This document shows, in pieces, positions 34,272 through 42,549 of a DNA stretch of 64,000 bases. Where the stretch lies: contig JAJRWU010000107.1 in the NCBI GenBank assembly GCA_024276655.1, forward strand, positions 29,537-93,536. Direction: 5' to 3'. The notes below the pieces were generated by a model, which was not told the origin of the DNA, did no database searches, and was given only the letters and a program-made list of their open reading frames with translations. This DNA is from Planctomycetota bacterium (lineage in GTDB: Bacteria; Planctomycetota; Planctomycetia; Pirellulales; Pirellulaceae). Position 1 is the first letter of the stretch. Each line of letters opens with the position of its first letter. The translations under genes were made by a program, and so were the position numbers.

Positions 34272-34472
34272 ATGCCCAACTATCGCCGCGCTCATGTTCC
34301 CGGAGGAACCTTTTTCTTTACGGTTAAAACCGAACGCAACGCCCCGATCTTTCGGAGGAACGACGTCGTACGGATACTTGGAGATGTGATTCGAGAAACG
34401 AAACGTTTGTGGCCTTTTGAGATAAAAACGATTGTGCTACTTCCGGATCATCTTCACACGATATTGAATTGA
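34272..34472 (+). pseudogene. REP-associated tyrosine transposase (RAYT), truncated
   Basis: The 66 residues match the N-terminus of Y1_Tnp/RAYT proteins: MPNYRRAHVPGGTFFFTV, then RETKRLWPFEIKTIVLLPDHLHTI. DHLHTI holds the HxH metal motif. Full-length members have ~160-180 residues with a catalytic Tyr further on; here a TGA follows at 34470, and the next ~60 bp do not restore the expected frame obviously. REP-like palindromes flank it in inverted orientation, the classical RAYT arrangement. Confidence 0.8.
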
Positions 34473-34539
34473 GGGAGCGGCCGGGGACATCTTGTCACCA
34501 TTCTTCCCGAACTCAATCGCAACGTTGGGGAGTGATTCC

Positions 34540-34560
34540 GGTCCGCATAGCGGACCCTAC
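34540..34560 (-). repeat. REP-like palindrome, right of RAYT remnant
   Basis: The complement of GTAGGGTCCGCTATGCGGACC, one base different from the left copy at 34159-34179 and inverted to it. Sequence from 34561 to 34639 shows nothing else. Confidence 0.75.
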
Positions 34561-34639
34561 GTTGCTAACGCCAAAAACGAGGGGAATCTTGCGGGTTGTC
34601 GAAGGACTTATGTATAAACAACAGACTCCGCCCTCAGTG

Positions 34640-35413
34640 TCAAAACTGTTTTTCAAAGGCGGCTTTGAGGGCGTCAACACCGCGGCGCATCATGAGCGTA
34701 TCGTTGCCCATGGTGAGCATGCGGCAGCCTAGTTCTTCGGCCCGCTGGGCGAATTTGGCGTCGGGCGCCACGCAACCCCACGTTTTCCCCTGGGCCTCGC
34801 AGGCTTGGGAAATTTTCTCGATCGCCTCCCAAAGTTTGGAGTGATGGAATTCACCCACGCAGCCCAGCACCAACGATAAATCCGAAGGGCCGACGAACAG
34901 CAGGTCGACTCCGGGAATGGCGGCGATATCGTCGGCTTCGTCGAGCGAACCGAGCGTTTCAATTTGAATGGCGGTAAACAGAGCACGATTGGCGTGTTCG
35001 ACAAACTCGGCCGGCCGCATGTGCGAATAGTTTGCGTCGCGTCCGCCGGTATTCAGGCCGCGCGTTCCCTCCGGCGCGAATTTACACCAACTAACAAACT
35101 GCCGCGCGTGTTCGGCGGAATGAATTTGTGCGGCCATCACGCCGCCCGAACCCGCCTCCAAACAGCGGGTGACTTCCCAGTACCCGATCGGCGGAATGCG
35201 CACGAAAGAGTCCATCCCGTTGGCGCGGGCGGCCACGCTCACGGCGTTGATCTGATCGGTGGTGGCGGCGGAATGCTCTTGATCGAGCCAAAAGCCGTCG
35301 TATCCGCCAGCCAGGGCGAAAATATCGACAACCACGGGATGGACGATTCGCGCTAGTCCAAAAACTCGCAGAGTGTCGCCGTCTAACAATCGTTGCTTGA
35401 AGGTCTTGATCAT
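34640..35413 (-). CDS. HpcH/HpaI-type aldolase family protein
   Basis: The 257-residue TIM-barrel protein has GFWLDQEHSAATTDQIN, VRIPPIGYWEVTRCLEAGSGGVMAAQI, QIETLGSLDEADDI (metal Glu) and DLLFVGPSDLSL (metal site). It is a class II 2-oxo-acid aldolase relative, diverged from the protein at 9262-10059. Substrate unknown. The ATG at 35413 is chosen over 35464, which adds residues that look non-coding. Confidence 0.83.
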   Translation of the reverse strand: MIKTFKQRLLDGDTLRVFGLARIVHPVVVDIFALAGGYDGFWLDQEHSAATTDQINAVSVAARANGMDSFVRIPPIGYWEVTRCLEAGSGGVMAAQIHSAEHARQFVSWCKFAPEGTRGLNTGGRDANYSHMRPAEFVEHANRALFTAIQIETLGSLDEADDIAAIPGVDLLFVGPSDLSLVLGCVGEFHHSKLWEAIEKISQACEAQGKTWGCVAPDAKFAQRAEELGCRMLTMGNDTLMMRRGVDALKAAFEKQF

Positions 35414-35631
35414 GGAAATGCTCGCAAGGGCCGGGGTTTCGTTGGAGGGCCGCTCTTTATACACAAATTCGCCGCAGCGATGTGCGATGCGTCATCGGCC
35501 GGCGGCGAAATTCTGGGGAGAATGTTGTTTTCCGCCCGCAGCCCACGCATAATGGAAAATCTATCTACGGCGACATTGTGTCCGCCCGACGCCTCTCGCC
35601 TGATTTTGAGCATCTTGCCCTACGGTGATCC

Positions 35632-36486
35632 ATGACGACTACTCTTTCCCGACGACGCTTTCTCGCCCACTCCACCGCCGGCGCCGCCGCCATAACGGCT
35701 GGCGCCACAATGTTCGATGTGGCCAAGCTTCACGCCGCCGACCCCTACGACGGCTGGCCCATTGGCGTGCAGAGTTATTCGCTGCGGAATTTTAATCTGC
35801 TGGAAGCCGTGCGGCATATTCAAGGCCTGGACGTGCATTTCGTCGAATTTTATTCGAAGCACCTTTCACCGCAGGCCAGCGACGCCCAGATCAAGGAAAC
35901 AAAAAGTTTGCTCGCCAAGGCGGGAATTCAGATCAGCGCGCATGGCGTGAATAACTTCACCAAAGATCACGAAGCGAATCGCAAGACGTTTGAATTCGCC
36001 AAACGCGCCGGTATCCGAAATATCACGGCGAATCCTCAACCCGATTCGTTCGACAGTCTCGATAAACTGGTGGCGGAATACGATATCCGTGTTTGCATTC
36101 ACAACCATGGGCCGGGGGCGTTGTACGATTCGATCGAAAGCGTGCAAAAAGTAGTCAAGGGCCGCCACAAATGGATCGGCGCCTGTGTCGACACCGGCCA
36201 CTTCATTCGCAGCAAGGTCGATCCGGTGAAGGCCGTTCGTGAATTGGGCCCCCGCGTGTTCGCCTTGCACATTAAAGACGAGGAAAAACAAGAGAAGCGT
36301 TCTCGCAATGTGGTCATCGGCCAAGGATTTCTCGACGTCGTGGGGCTGTTCAAGGAGTTGAAGAAAATCCAATTCCCGGCCGACGGCGCGATTTCGCTGG
36401 AATATGAAGCCAATCCTGAAAACCCGATCGACGACATGAAGGCTTGCCTGGCGGTGGCGCGCGAGGCGATTGCCAAGGCATCGTAA
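35632..36486 (+). CDS. Sugar phosphate isomerase/epimerase-like, Tat-exported
   Basis: The 284-residue protein begins LSRRRFLAHSTAGAAAITAGA, a twin-arginine signal. The xylose-isomerase-like TIM barrel shows WPIGVQSYSLRNFNLLEAVRHI, DVHFVEFYSKHLSP, CIHNHGPGALYDSIES, IGACVDTGHFIRSKVDPVKAV and ALHIKDEE, giving His, Asp and Glu metal ligands, and ends ISLEYEANPENPIDD. Planctomycetes export many such proteins, probably for sugar or inositol handling. Substrate unknown. Confidence 0.87.
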   Translation: MTTTLSRRRFLAHSTAGAAAITAGATMFDVAKLHAADPYDGWPIGVQSYSLRNFNLLEAVRHIQGLDVHFVEFYSKHLSPQASDAQIKETKSLLAKAGIQISAHGVNNFTKDHEANRKTFEFAKRAGIRNITANPQPDSFDSLDKLVAEYDIRVCIHNHGPGALYDSIESVQKVVKGRHKWIGACVDTGHFIRSKVDPVKAVRELGPRVFALHIKDEEKQEKRSRNVVIGQGFLDVVGLFKELKKIQFPADGAISLEYEANPENPIDDMKACLAVAREAIAKAS

Positions 36487-36528
36487 GACGATTCGCATCT
36501 TTTCGGCGTGGAATGTATTTGCCGAAAT

Positions 36529-36561
36529 AAAAGCTCGGCATTTTCAAAATGCCGGGCTTTT
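36529..36561. terminator. Bidirectional terminator-like hairpin, family copy 8
   Basis: Family stem with one mismatch (AAAAGCTCGG). It lies 42 bp after the isomerase-like gene and just upstream of the thioesterase gene. Confidence 0.7.
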
Positions 36562-36591
36562 TCCCGTAACGACCGTGCAGAGTTTTATTCC

Positions 36592-36990
36592 ATGATACGC
36601 GCACCCAAGGTTGGCGATTCTGGTGAGATCGTTTTTCAAGTCGAGCCTCGTTATGCGATCGACTTCGCTGGCAACGGCATGCCGGCGGTATTGGCCACGC
36701 CCTGGTTGATTTGGTTTATGGAAAAATCGGCCATGAAGGCGCTGGCGCCTTTGCTGGAGGAAGGCGAGCACAGCGTGGGCGTGACGGTCGATATGCAACA
36801 TTTGGCGGCCACACCGCTCAACTGCCAAGTGACGTGCCGGGCGCGCGTTATTCATCACGAAGGCCGGTCGGTGTCGTTCCAAGTGGAGGCCCGCGATGAA
36901 CATGAAGTCATCGGCCGCGGCCTACACAAACGGCAAGTGATTCGCATCGACCGCTTCGCCCAAATGGTGGCCAAAAAAGCGGCGTCATGA
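36592..36990 (+). CDS. Hotdog-fold thioesterase, FlK-like
   Basis: The 132-residue protein has PAVLATPWLIWFMEKSAMKALAPLL (hotdog helix with Thr and Glu), EGEHSVGVTVDMQHLAATPLNCQV (His of the FlK triad), then VSFQVEARDEHEVIGRGLHKRQVI. The Thr-Glu-His arrangement resembles the fluoroacetyl-CoA thioesterase family, whose bacterial members hydrolyse small acyl-CoAs or act as house-keeping proteins of unknown substrate. No clear operon partner. Confidence 0.8.
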   Translation: MIRAPKVGDSGEIVFQVEPRYAIDFAGNGMPAVLATPWLIWFMEKSAMKALAPLLEEGEHSVGVTVDMQHLAATPLNCQVTCRARVIHHEGRSVSFQVEARDEHEVIGRGLHKRQVIRIDRFAQMVAKKAAS

Positions 36991-37076
36991 TGGAGCATGG
37001 CAATTAAAAAACACCATATTTGGAACGCCGCGCGGCGCCGCTGGCCGAGCCAGACTTCCGCCTCTAGGACAGGTGC

Positions 37077-37844
37077 TTACCACTTTCCGTCGGCGTGGCC
37101 CATCAGGTCGAGTATGCCATTGACAATCGAGAGCGGATGGGGCGGGCACCCCGCGACGTACAACGATGGCGTAAACCGTTCCAGGAACGATCGGTTGAGT
37201 TCCGGGGAGCCCTCAAAGATGCCGCCCGAAATAGCGCACGCACCGGCGAGAATCACGAGTTTTGGCTCCGGAATCGCCTCATAGCAGAGGTCGAGCGCCG
37301 CCGCCATATGCGTCGAGAGAGGCCCGCTGATGATCACTCCGTCGGCGTGGCGAGGTGATGCCACGATATCAATCCCGTAGCGCCCCATATCGAAGTTGAC
37401 GTTCGTGGTGGCGTTGATTTCCTGCTCGCAACCGTTGCAACCACCGGCCGACACGACTCGCAATTTCAACGACCGGCCAAATAGTTTTCGAATCGCTTCC
37501 GTGGATGCAACCGGGCTCAACGACTTACCCTCCCGCACAACCAGCCCTTCGGCCGTGTTGGAGGCCAGCCGGTAACCGGTCGTGAATTCGACTTTATCTT
37601 GCGGGCACAGCCGAGCACACTGATCACAAAATATGCAGCGGCCCAGGTCTAGGCCGAAGGGCTCCAGTTCGATGGCGGTGGTGGGGCAACTCTCGACACA
37701 GGCCGTGCAGCCGTTCTCGCACGGAGCCATGCTAATGACGGGCAGCCCTCGGAATCCGATAGGTTTGGCGCCGCGCACATCGGGAATAAATTGCTTGCCC
37801 TGCGATGCTCGCACCTTCAGGGCGTTGGTCAAGGATTTCATCAT
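37077..37844 (-). CDS. hyfI: Ferredoxin/NuoB-like fused subunit of a hydrogenase-4-like complex
   Basis: The 255-residue protein joins two modules. The N-terminal ferredoxin-like part has two cysteine clusters (C42/C46/C49/C53 in CENGCTACVESC and C70/C73/C76/C80 in CIFCDQCARLC), like HycF/HyfH. The C-terminal NuoB/HycG-like part has SAGGCNGCEQEINATTNV, GACAISGGIFEG and VAGCPPHPLSIVNGILDLMG, giving the four Cys of an N2-type 4Fe-4S cluster. It would carry electrons to or from the large subunit at the membrane. Last gene of the minus-strand cluster, 95 bp after the large subunit. Confidence 0.85.
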   Translation of the reverse strand: MMKSLTNALKVRASQGKQFIPDVRGAKPIGFRGLPVISMAPCENGCTACVESCPTTAIELEPFGLDLGRCIFCDQCARLCPQDKVEFTTGYRLASNTAEGLVVREGKSLSPVASTEAIRKLFGRSLKLRVVSAGGCNGCEQEINATTNVNFDMGRYGIDIVASPRHADGVIISGPLSTHMAAALDLCYEAIPEPKLVILAGACAISGGIFEGSPELNRSFLERFTPSLYVAGCPPHPLSIVNGILDLMGHADGKW

Positions 37845-37939
37845 GATACCTGTCGAACACTCGCCGCTCTCTGCACGGCGGCCGGAGCGTATGTTGGCGT
37901 TATGGACAATCGTGTGAAGTCATAGTTGGCGAAGGGCTT

Positions 37940-39427
37940 TCAGAGATCATTCCCGCAGTAAGATAAATCGAAACTCTTATTGCAGATGGGAAAATCGTAG
38001 ATCGTGTTGTTCTTCACGGCTTGGGCCATTCCGAACCAGTTCCGCAACGACGGGTCCTGCACTTTGTAATGGGCGATGTCGCCGTTTGCATCGGTTTCGA
38101 GGTACTGCATCACTTCGCCGCGCCAGCCCTCTTCCAGAGAGACGACTCCGCAGTTTGGTCGCAGTGTGATCTGTGGCGGCGTTCCCGCGTCGACATCATG
38201 GGCAAGGTCGCTCTGGGCCAGCATCCAGTTCATAGACGCTTCAATTTCCCGGATTCGAACCATGCCGCGCGCCCAGCAATGACCCGTTGGTTCGCTGACC
38301 AGAGGGATGGGGTGCTCCTCATACACGCCGCCTCGCATTTCCGTTCTTAGATCACGCGATAAACCACTGGCCCGCGAAGCCATGCCGACCACGCCTATTT
38401 CAAGAGCGACCTCTTTCGACAAATGGCAAATCGTACGCAGCCTGTGGTTCACCGTGCGCGACTCCGTGAACGACTTGTTAATGAAGGCAATGTCGTGTTG
38501 CACTAACTCCAAACTCTTGCGGATGTCGTCGCGATGGGTCTGGGTGAAGGGGAAACGAAGTTCGCCAGGACGAAACCAGCTTCGTCCAAAGCGGCTGCCA
38601 CATAGCCGCATCGACAAATTGATGACTGTCGTTCTGAGCCGGCCATAGCTTGTGCTTCCGGGTAAATAGGCGATATCGGTGGCCATGCCGCTGAGTCCGC
38701 CCAGATGCATCGCGACTCTCTCCAGTTCCAGCCCGATAGCGCGAATGCGCTCCACATCGGCCGCGACATCAAGATCGGCAAGCGCCTCGATGGCCCGACA
38801 ATGCGTGAGCGAATACGCGACCGCCGAATCGCCGACGACGCTCTCGATGAGCGGCGGCAGTCTTCGCAACGGCGCCTTGAGCAAAAGTTTTTCTACTCCC
38901 CGGTGCTGGTACCCGCGGTGAATCTCGAGATGGTGGACTTTCTCTCCAAAGCACATGAAGCGGAAGTGCCCGGGTTCAATGACGCCGGCGTGAATCGGCC
39001 CCACGGCGACTTCGTGAACTTCTTTTCCCTTCAATTTGTAAAAAGGGTACTCATTCATCTGTTCCAGATCGCGGCCCTCGAACCGGATCGGTTTGAGCCA
39101 GGGATGCCCGGCCATATCGAGGCCGTATTGTTCATGCAGTTCGCGTTCGAAACAATGCATTTCCGGAAACTCGGAAGTGAGCGAAGCGACGCTCGCCCCC
39201 GGTTCGCCCCGCCCTCGGAAATGCACCAGTTCCCCGTTTTGCGTAATGAATACGGCGTGCAAAAACGGCGCGGCATCGGTTTGGCTGGGAGCGCCGAAGT
39301 AACTCACCAGGCGGTCGTCTCCGGCTAGGCGCTGTCGCATTTCCGTTTGGAATTCGTGGTAGTCGTGGGTGGTTAGCTCATCGAGCGCTGTTAGCCGAGC
39401 GTTTGCGTGGTTTGTTATTAATGTCAT
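37940..39427 (-). CDS. hyfG: NuoC/NuoD-like fused large subunit lacking NiFe ligands
   Basis: The 495-residue protein has a NuoC/HycE-N-like part (EFPEMHCFERELHEQYGLDMAGHPWLKPIRF) and a NuoD/NiFe large-subunit part (PGHFRFMCFGEKVHHLEIHRGYQHRGVEKLLL). In active hydrogenases this region continues as ER(V/I)CGxC. Here it reads LIESVVGDSAVAYSLTHC, without the cysteine pair. The C-terminal DPCxxC motif reads DFPICNKSFDLSYCGNDL. So it cannot bind NiFe in the usual way and is not a hydrogenase; it matches Ehr-type complexes. The ATG at 39427 follows AGGTG at six bases; GTG at 39436 is an alternative. Confidence 0.85.
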   Translation of the reverse strand: MTLITNHANARLTALDELTTHDYHEFQTEMRQRLAGDDRLVSYFGAPSQTDAAPFLHAVFITQNGELVHFRGRGEPGASVASLTSEFPEMHCFERELHEQYGLDMAGHPWLKPIRFEGRDLEQMNEYPFYKLKGKEVHEVAVGPIHAGVIEPGHFRFMCFGEKVHHLEIHRGYQHRGVEKLLLKAPLRRLPPLIESVVGDSAVAYSLTHCRAIEALADLDVAADVERIRAIGLELERVAMHLGGLSGMATDIAYLPGSTSYGRLRTTVINLSMRLCGSRFGRSWFRPGELRFPFTQTHRDDIRKSLELVQHDIAFINKSFTESRTVNHRLRTICHLSKEVALEIGVVGMASRASGLSRDLRTEMRGGVYEEHPIPLVSEPTGHCWARGMVRIREIEASMNWMLAQSDLAHDVDAGTPPQITLRPNCGVVSLEEGWRGEVMQYLETDANGDIAHYKVQDPSLRNWFGMAQAVKNNTIYDFPICNKSFDLSYCGNDL

Positions 39428-39485
39428 GTTTTTCACCTAGTGAACCTGCGCGCGTTACCAACGTGAGACGCCACAATTCGCCGAA

Positions 39486-40955
39486 TCAGTGCCCTACCAG
39501 AGTTTTCGCCACTTCCTGTAGCAGATGACTCACCGGCGCCGGCGTATAGATTCCCAGCGACAACAAAACCGCTATGAAGAACATGCTCGCCAGGTGCGAA
39601 GTGAGGGGGTCGTCGTGCCGGATTCCCTCATCGCGAGCGTCGCCCCAGATCATCGGAAAGAGCAGGCGCCCACAGGCAATCAAGACAATGGTCAACACCA
39701 CGCAGACGTAGAAGAAGACAAGCAGGTAGCCGCCTTCGGTCATATTGCTGAGCATGACCACTTCGGCGATAAAGCTTCCGAAGGGCGCGAACCCCAGCAG
39801 GGCGAACACGCCCAGCATAAACACCCAACCGCTAAATGGCATGACGCGAATCACGCCGCGCAGAACCGATATTTGTTTTGTGCCGAAATGCGCCTTGATG
39901 TTTCCGCACGCCATAAACAGCACCGCCTTGACAAACGCATTACTCACCACGTAGAGAACCACGCCGTAGGCTGCGTTCAAGTTGACCGCCACGGCCAGCC
40001 CCAGAGCGATAGAGCCCGCATGGTTGATCGACGCATAGGCGATCAGGCGTTTGTAATTGTCGGCCTTCACGATATACAAAGCCGCCACGCCAATCGAAAG
40101 CACGCCCATCGCGATCAGCTCCTTGCTGACCAACTGGCTGTCGAACGATCGTAACAACCCGACTTCGCGAAACAGCATCACGATAACGCAGTTGAATTGA
40201 ACAGCCGCCAGCATGACCGTAACCGAAGGCGGCGCTTTGTCGTAGGCGTCGGGGCACCAGGAGTACATGGGCGCCAGCCCTAGTTTGGTTCCTACTCCAA
40301 ATACCATCAGCGCCAACCCCAGCCGCCACCAATGGGAATCGCCAATACTGTGCATGTTCCATAATTGGTCGATGAAGAAAGTCAGCTCTCCGGCGCTGTG
40401 CGCGCCGTCGCTTCCGGCAATCGCCCGGGCGACGCACATCAGACCAAGGAAATTGAAACCCAGTCCGACCACTGAAAACATCAGGTACTTCCAGGAGGCC
40501 CGTTTAGCATCCAGCCCACGGCCGAAGAAAATCAAGGGAGCAATCGCCAGAGCGCTCAGTTCCAGGAATATCCACATCATCACCAAATGGTTGCTCAACA
40601 CCGCCAACACACTAGCCGCAAAGAATAACAAAGACCTGCCGGCATACAGTTCGGGGTCTCCGTCGAGGGTTCCTGTCGAGCGTCGGTGCAAGGCGTAAAC
40701 CGACACTCCCAGGAAGACCAGTGAAATCAGCGAGAGAAACAGCACCGAAGTTGCATCAATGACAAAGTATCGGTCGCAAAAAAACACCGAGGTGTCCGGC
40801 GTACGTTGCCAGGCAATGTATCCGGCGCAAACCGACTCAAGCGCCGCCAGTATCAGCATCACGACATTTGCCCGCCACACTCTGATTTTGGGCGCACATA
40901 ACAAGAACCCTCCAACCAGCGGGAGCAATGCACACATATAGGCCGCGGCAATCAT
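39486..40955 (-). CDS. hyfF: Proton-translocating NuoM/N-like subunit (HyfF type)
   Basis: The 489-residue membrane protein has about 14 helices. The antiporter-type core shows MVFGVGTKLGLAPMYSWCPDAYDKAPPSVTVMLAAVQFNCVIV with the conserved Lys, KADNYKRLIAYASINHAGSIALGLAV and a Lys/His-bearing FVKAVLFMACGNIKAHFGT. It should pump H+ or Na+ in a respiratory complex. Its start overlaps the hyfE-like stop (ATGA). Confidence 0.85.
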   Translation of the reverse strand: MIAAAYMCALLPLVGGFLLCAPKIRVWRANVVMLILAALESVCAGYIAWQRTPDTSVFFCDRYFVIDATSVLFLSLISLVFLGVSVYALHRRSTGTLDGDPELYAGRSLLFFAASVLAVLSNHLVMMWIFLELSALAIAPLIFFGRGLDAKRASWKYLMFSVVGLGFNFLGLMCVARAIAGSDGAHSAGELTFFIDQLWNMHSIGDSHWWRLGLALMVFGVGTKLGLAPMYSWCPDAYDKAPPSVTVMLAAVQFNCVIVMLFREVGLLRSFDSQLVSKELIAMGVLSIGVAALYIVKADNYKRLIAYASINHAGSIALGLAVAVNLNAAYGVVLYVVSNAFVKAVLFMACGNIKAHFGTKQISVLRGVIRVMPFSGWVFMLGVFALLGFAPFGSFIAEVVMLSNMTEGGYLLVFFYVCVVLTIVLIACGRLLFPMIWGDARDEGIRHDDPLTSHLASMFFIAVLLSLGIYTPAPVSHLLQEVAKTLVGH

Positions 40956-41590
40956 AGGGCGCCTTTATCTTCGGTAGCGGCGAGTTCCGTCGCGAGCGTA
41001 TCGGCAGGCAATTGGCCCAGATACAACCCGCAAGTGAGCATCAACAATACAAACACAATGGAAACGCCGATCGCGACGGGGAATGGCATGGCGTGAGGCG
41101 ACAGCAATTCAATCAAGGCGATTCCGCCTTCGATCGTGAACAAGCCCACGATCTGCCCTAGCGGCCCCGACCGATGGCAAAGAATCAGCAGCCCGATCAA
41201 CAGCGCAGAAGCGGCTGTTCCCACCTGCCAAGCTTCTGCCGGATTGTTCGGCGACAATCGGCTGCCGAACATAAACGAAACAAGCACCAGCGATGCCGCA
41301 ATCAGCCACTGAAACAGGTTCTTTCTAATCAAAACAAATTCACTCTCGCCGGTATGATCACGTTGACGCCGGAAGAAATACCACGGTAGAACAATACCGC
41401 GTATGGCGAAGAGGTAGGCGTATTCAAATACGAGTTGCCCGCTCCAGGGGTGCTGATGCGAAGCCAAGATGCTTCCCAGGAGAATGCCCTGCGCGCCCAG
41501 GCCAAGTATTGCCACGCGCCACGACTGAAACATCAACGGCACTACAACCGCCGCAACATACAGCACGAAAAGATCCGACGCGTCATTCAT
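40952..41590 (-). CDS. hyfE: NuoK-like membrane subunit (HyfE type)
   Basis: The 212-residue protein has about six to seven helices, for example FVLYVAAVVVPLMFQSW, AILGLGAQGILLGSIL and VGLFTIEGGIALIELLS. The ILGLGAQGILLGS and FTIEGGIALIEL segments with a membrane Glu fit the NuoK-like HyfE family. Overlaps by four bases with both neighbours indicate tight co-translation. Confidence 0.8.
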   Translation of the reverse strand: MNDASDLFVLYVAAVVVPLMFQSWRVAILGLGAQGILLGSILASHQHPWSGQLVFEYAYLFAIRGIVLPWYFFRRQRDHTGESEFVLIRKNLFQWLIAASLVLVSFMFGSRLSPNNPAEAWQVGTAASALLIGLLILCHRSGPLGQIVGLFTIEGGIALIELLSPHAMPFPVAIGVSIVFVLLMLTCGLYLGQLPADTLATELAATEDKGAL

Positions 41591-42528
41591 TGAATATGCC
41601 CCTGGCCGACATTGAAAATAATCAATACAAACATCACGACGACAAAACCAGCCAGCGTGAGCAGCGGCAACGCTTGGAAACGAAACCGAGCAATGAGCGA
41701 CTCAACCAGGCCCACCGAGGCGGCAAGCAGCCCGATCAAAATGATCGACGCGGCCGCCGCCAAACACGCGCCCACAACAGACGCCGAAACGCTGAAAGGA
41801 TTCAACACCGCGGCGATAACGCCCATCAGAACCGTCATCTTGAGAGCCGACGCCTGTTGCACAATGCCAAGTTCCGGACCGCTGTGGTCGAGAATCATGA
41901 CTTCGTGAACCATCGTTAGCTCCAGGTGGGTGGTGGGGTCGTCGGCCGGGATGCGCGCCGCTTCGATCAGCAACACCACATACAGCGCGAGTGCGATCCC
42001 GATTCGTAGCCCGATATTCATTCCCAGCGAGACATCGGGAATGACCAAGTCTTGGAACGAAGTGGCGCCGCTGGCCCAGGCCAATGTTCCCAGGCCGAGC
42101 AGCAACACCGGTTCGGCAAGCGCTGAATACGTCGCCTCGCGGCTGGCCCCCATGCCTTCAAACGGACTGCCTGTGTCGAGGGCGCCGAGCATCATGAACA
42201 ACTTGCCCAGCCCCAGAATGTAAGCGAAGGCTACGAAGTCGCCGGGGAATCCGAAAGGAGCAAACCCGGGGACGATGGGAGTTATCAGACTGGCGGTCAC
42301 CGCGGTGGCCAGCACGATGGTCGAACTGACAGGGAAGATCCAACTGGTGACTTCGCTGTAGACCGGAGTTTTTTTCATTAAACGCAGCATGTCGAAGAAC
42401 GACTGATTCAGTCGCGGTCCTCGCCGCCCGGCCCAATACGCCTTGACCCGATTGATAACGCCCACCACGTAAATCGGAGCGATCAGCAGCACCGCGATGT
42501 GAAACGCTGTCAGCAATGCGTATTTCAT
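41587..42528 (-). CDS. hyfC: NuoH-like membrane subunit (HyfC type)
   Basis: The 313-residue protein has eight predicted helices. NuoH-like hallmarks are GVINRVKAYWAGRRGPRLNQSFFDMLRLMKK, GLGKLFMMLGALDTGSPFEGMGASREATYSALAEP and the loop EAARIPADDPTTHLELTMVHEVMILDHSGPEL, with the conserved Glu/Asp/Arg residues of the quinone- and proton-linked E-channel. It links the soluble arm to the pump subunits. Confidence 0.87.
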   Translation of the reverse strand: MKYALLTAFHIAVLLIAPIYVVGVINRVKAYWAGRRGPRLNQSFFDMLRLMKKTPVYSEVTSWIFPVSSTIVLATAVTASLITPIVPGFAPFGFPGDFVAFAYILGLGKLFMMLGALDTGSPFEGMGASREATYSALAEPVLLLGLGTLAWASGATSFQDLVIPDVSLGMNIGLRIGIALALYVVLLIEAARIPADDPTTHLELTMVHEVMILDHSGPELGIVQQASALKMTVLMGVIAAVLNPFSVSASVVGACLAAAASIILIGLLAASVGLVESLIARFRFQALPLLTLAGFVVVMFVLIIFNVGQGHIQ

Positions 42529-42549
42529 TGGAAAGGCAATGTCCTGTTA

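Noticed and set aside
37940..39427. Active NiFe hydrogenase
   Set aside because: Both cysteine motifs needed for NiFe binding are missing in the large subunit and no hyp maturation genes are in the window.
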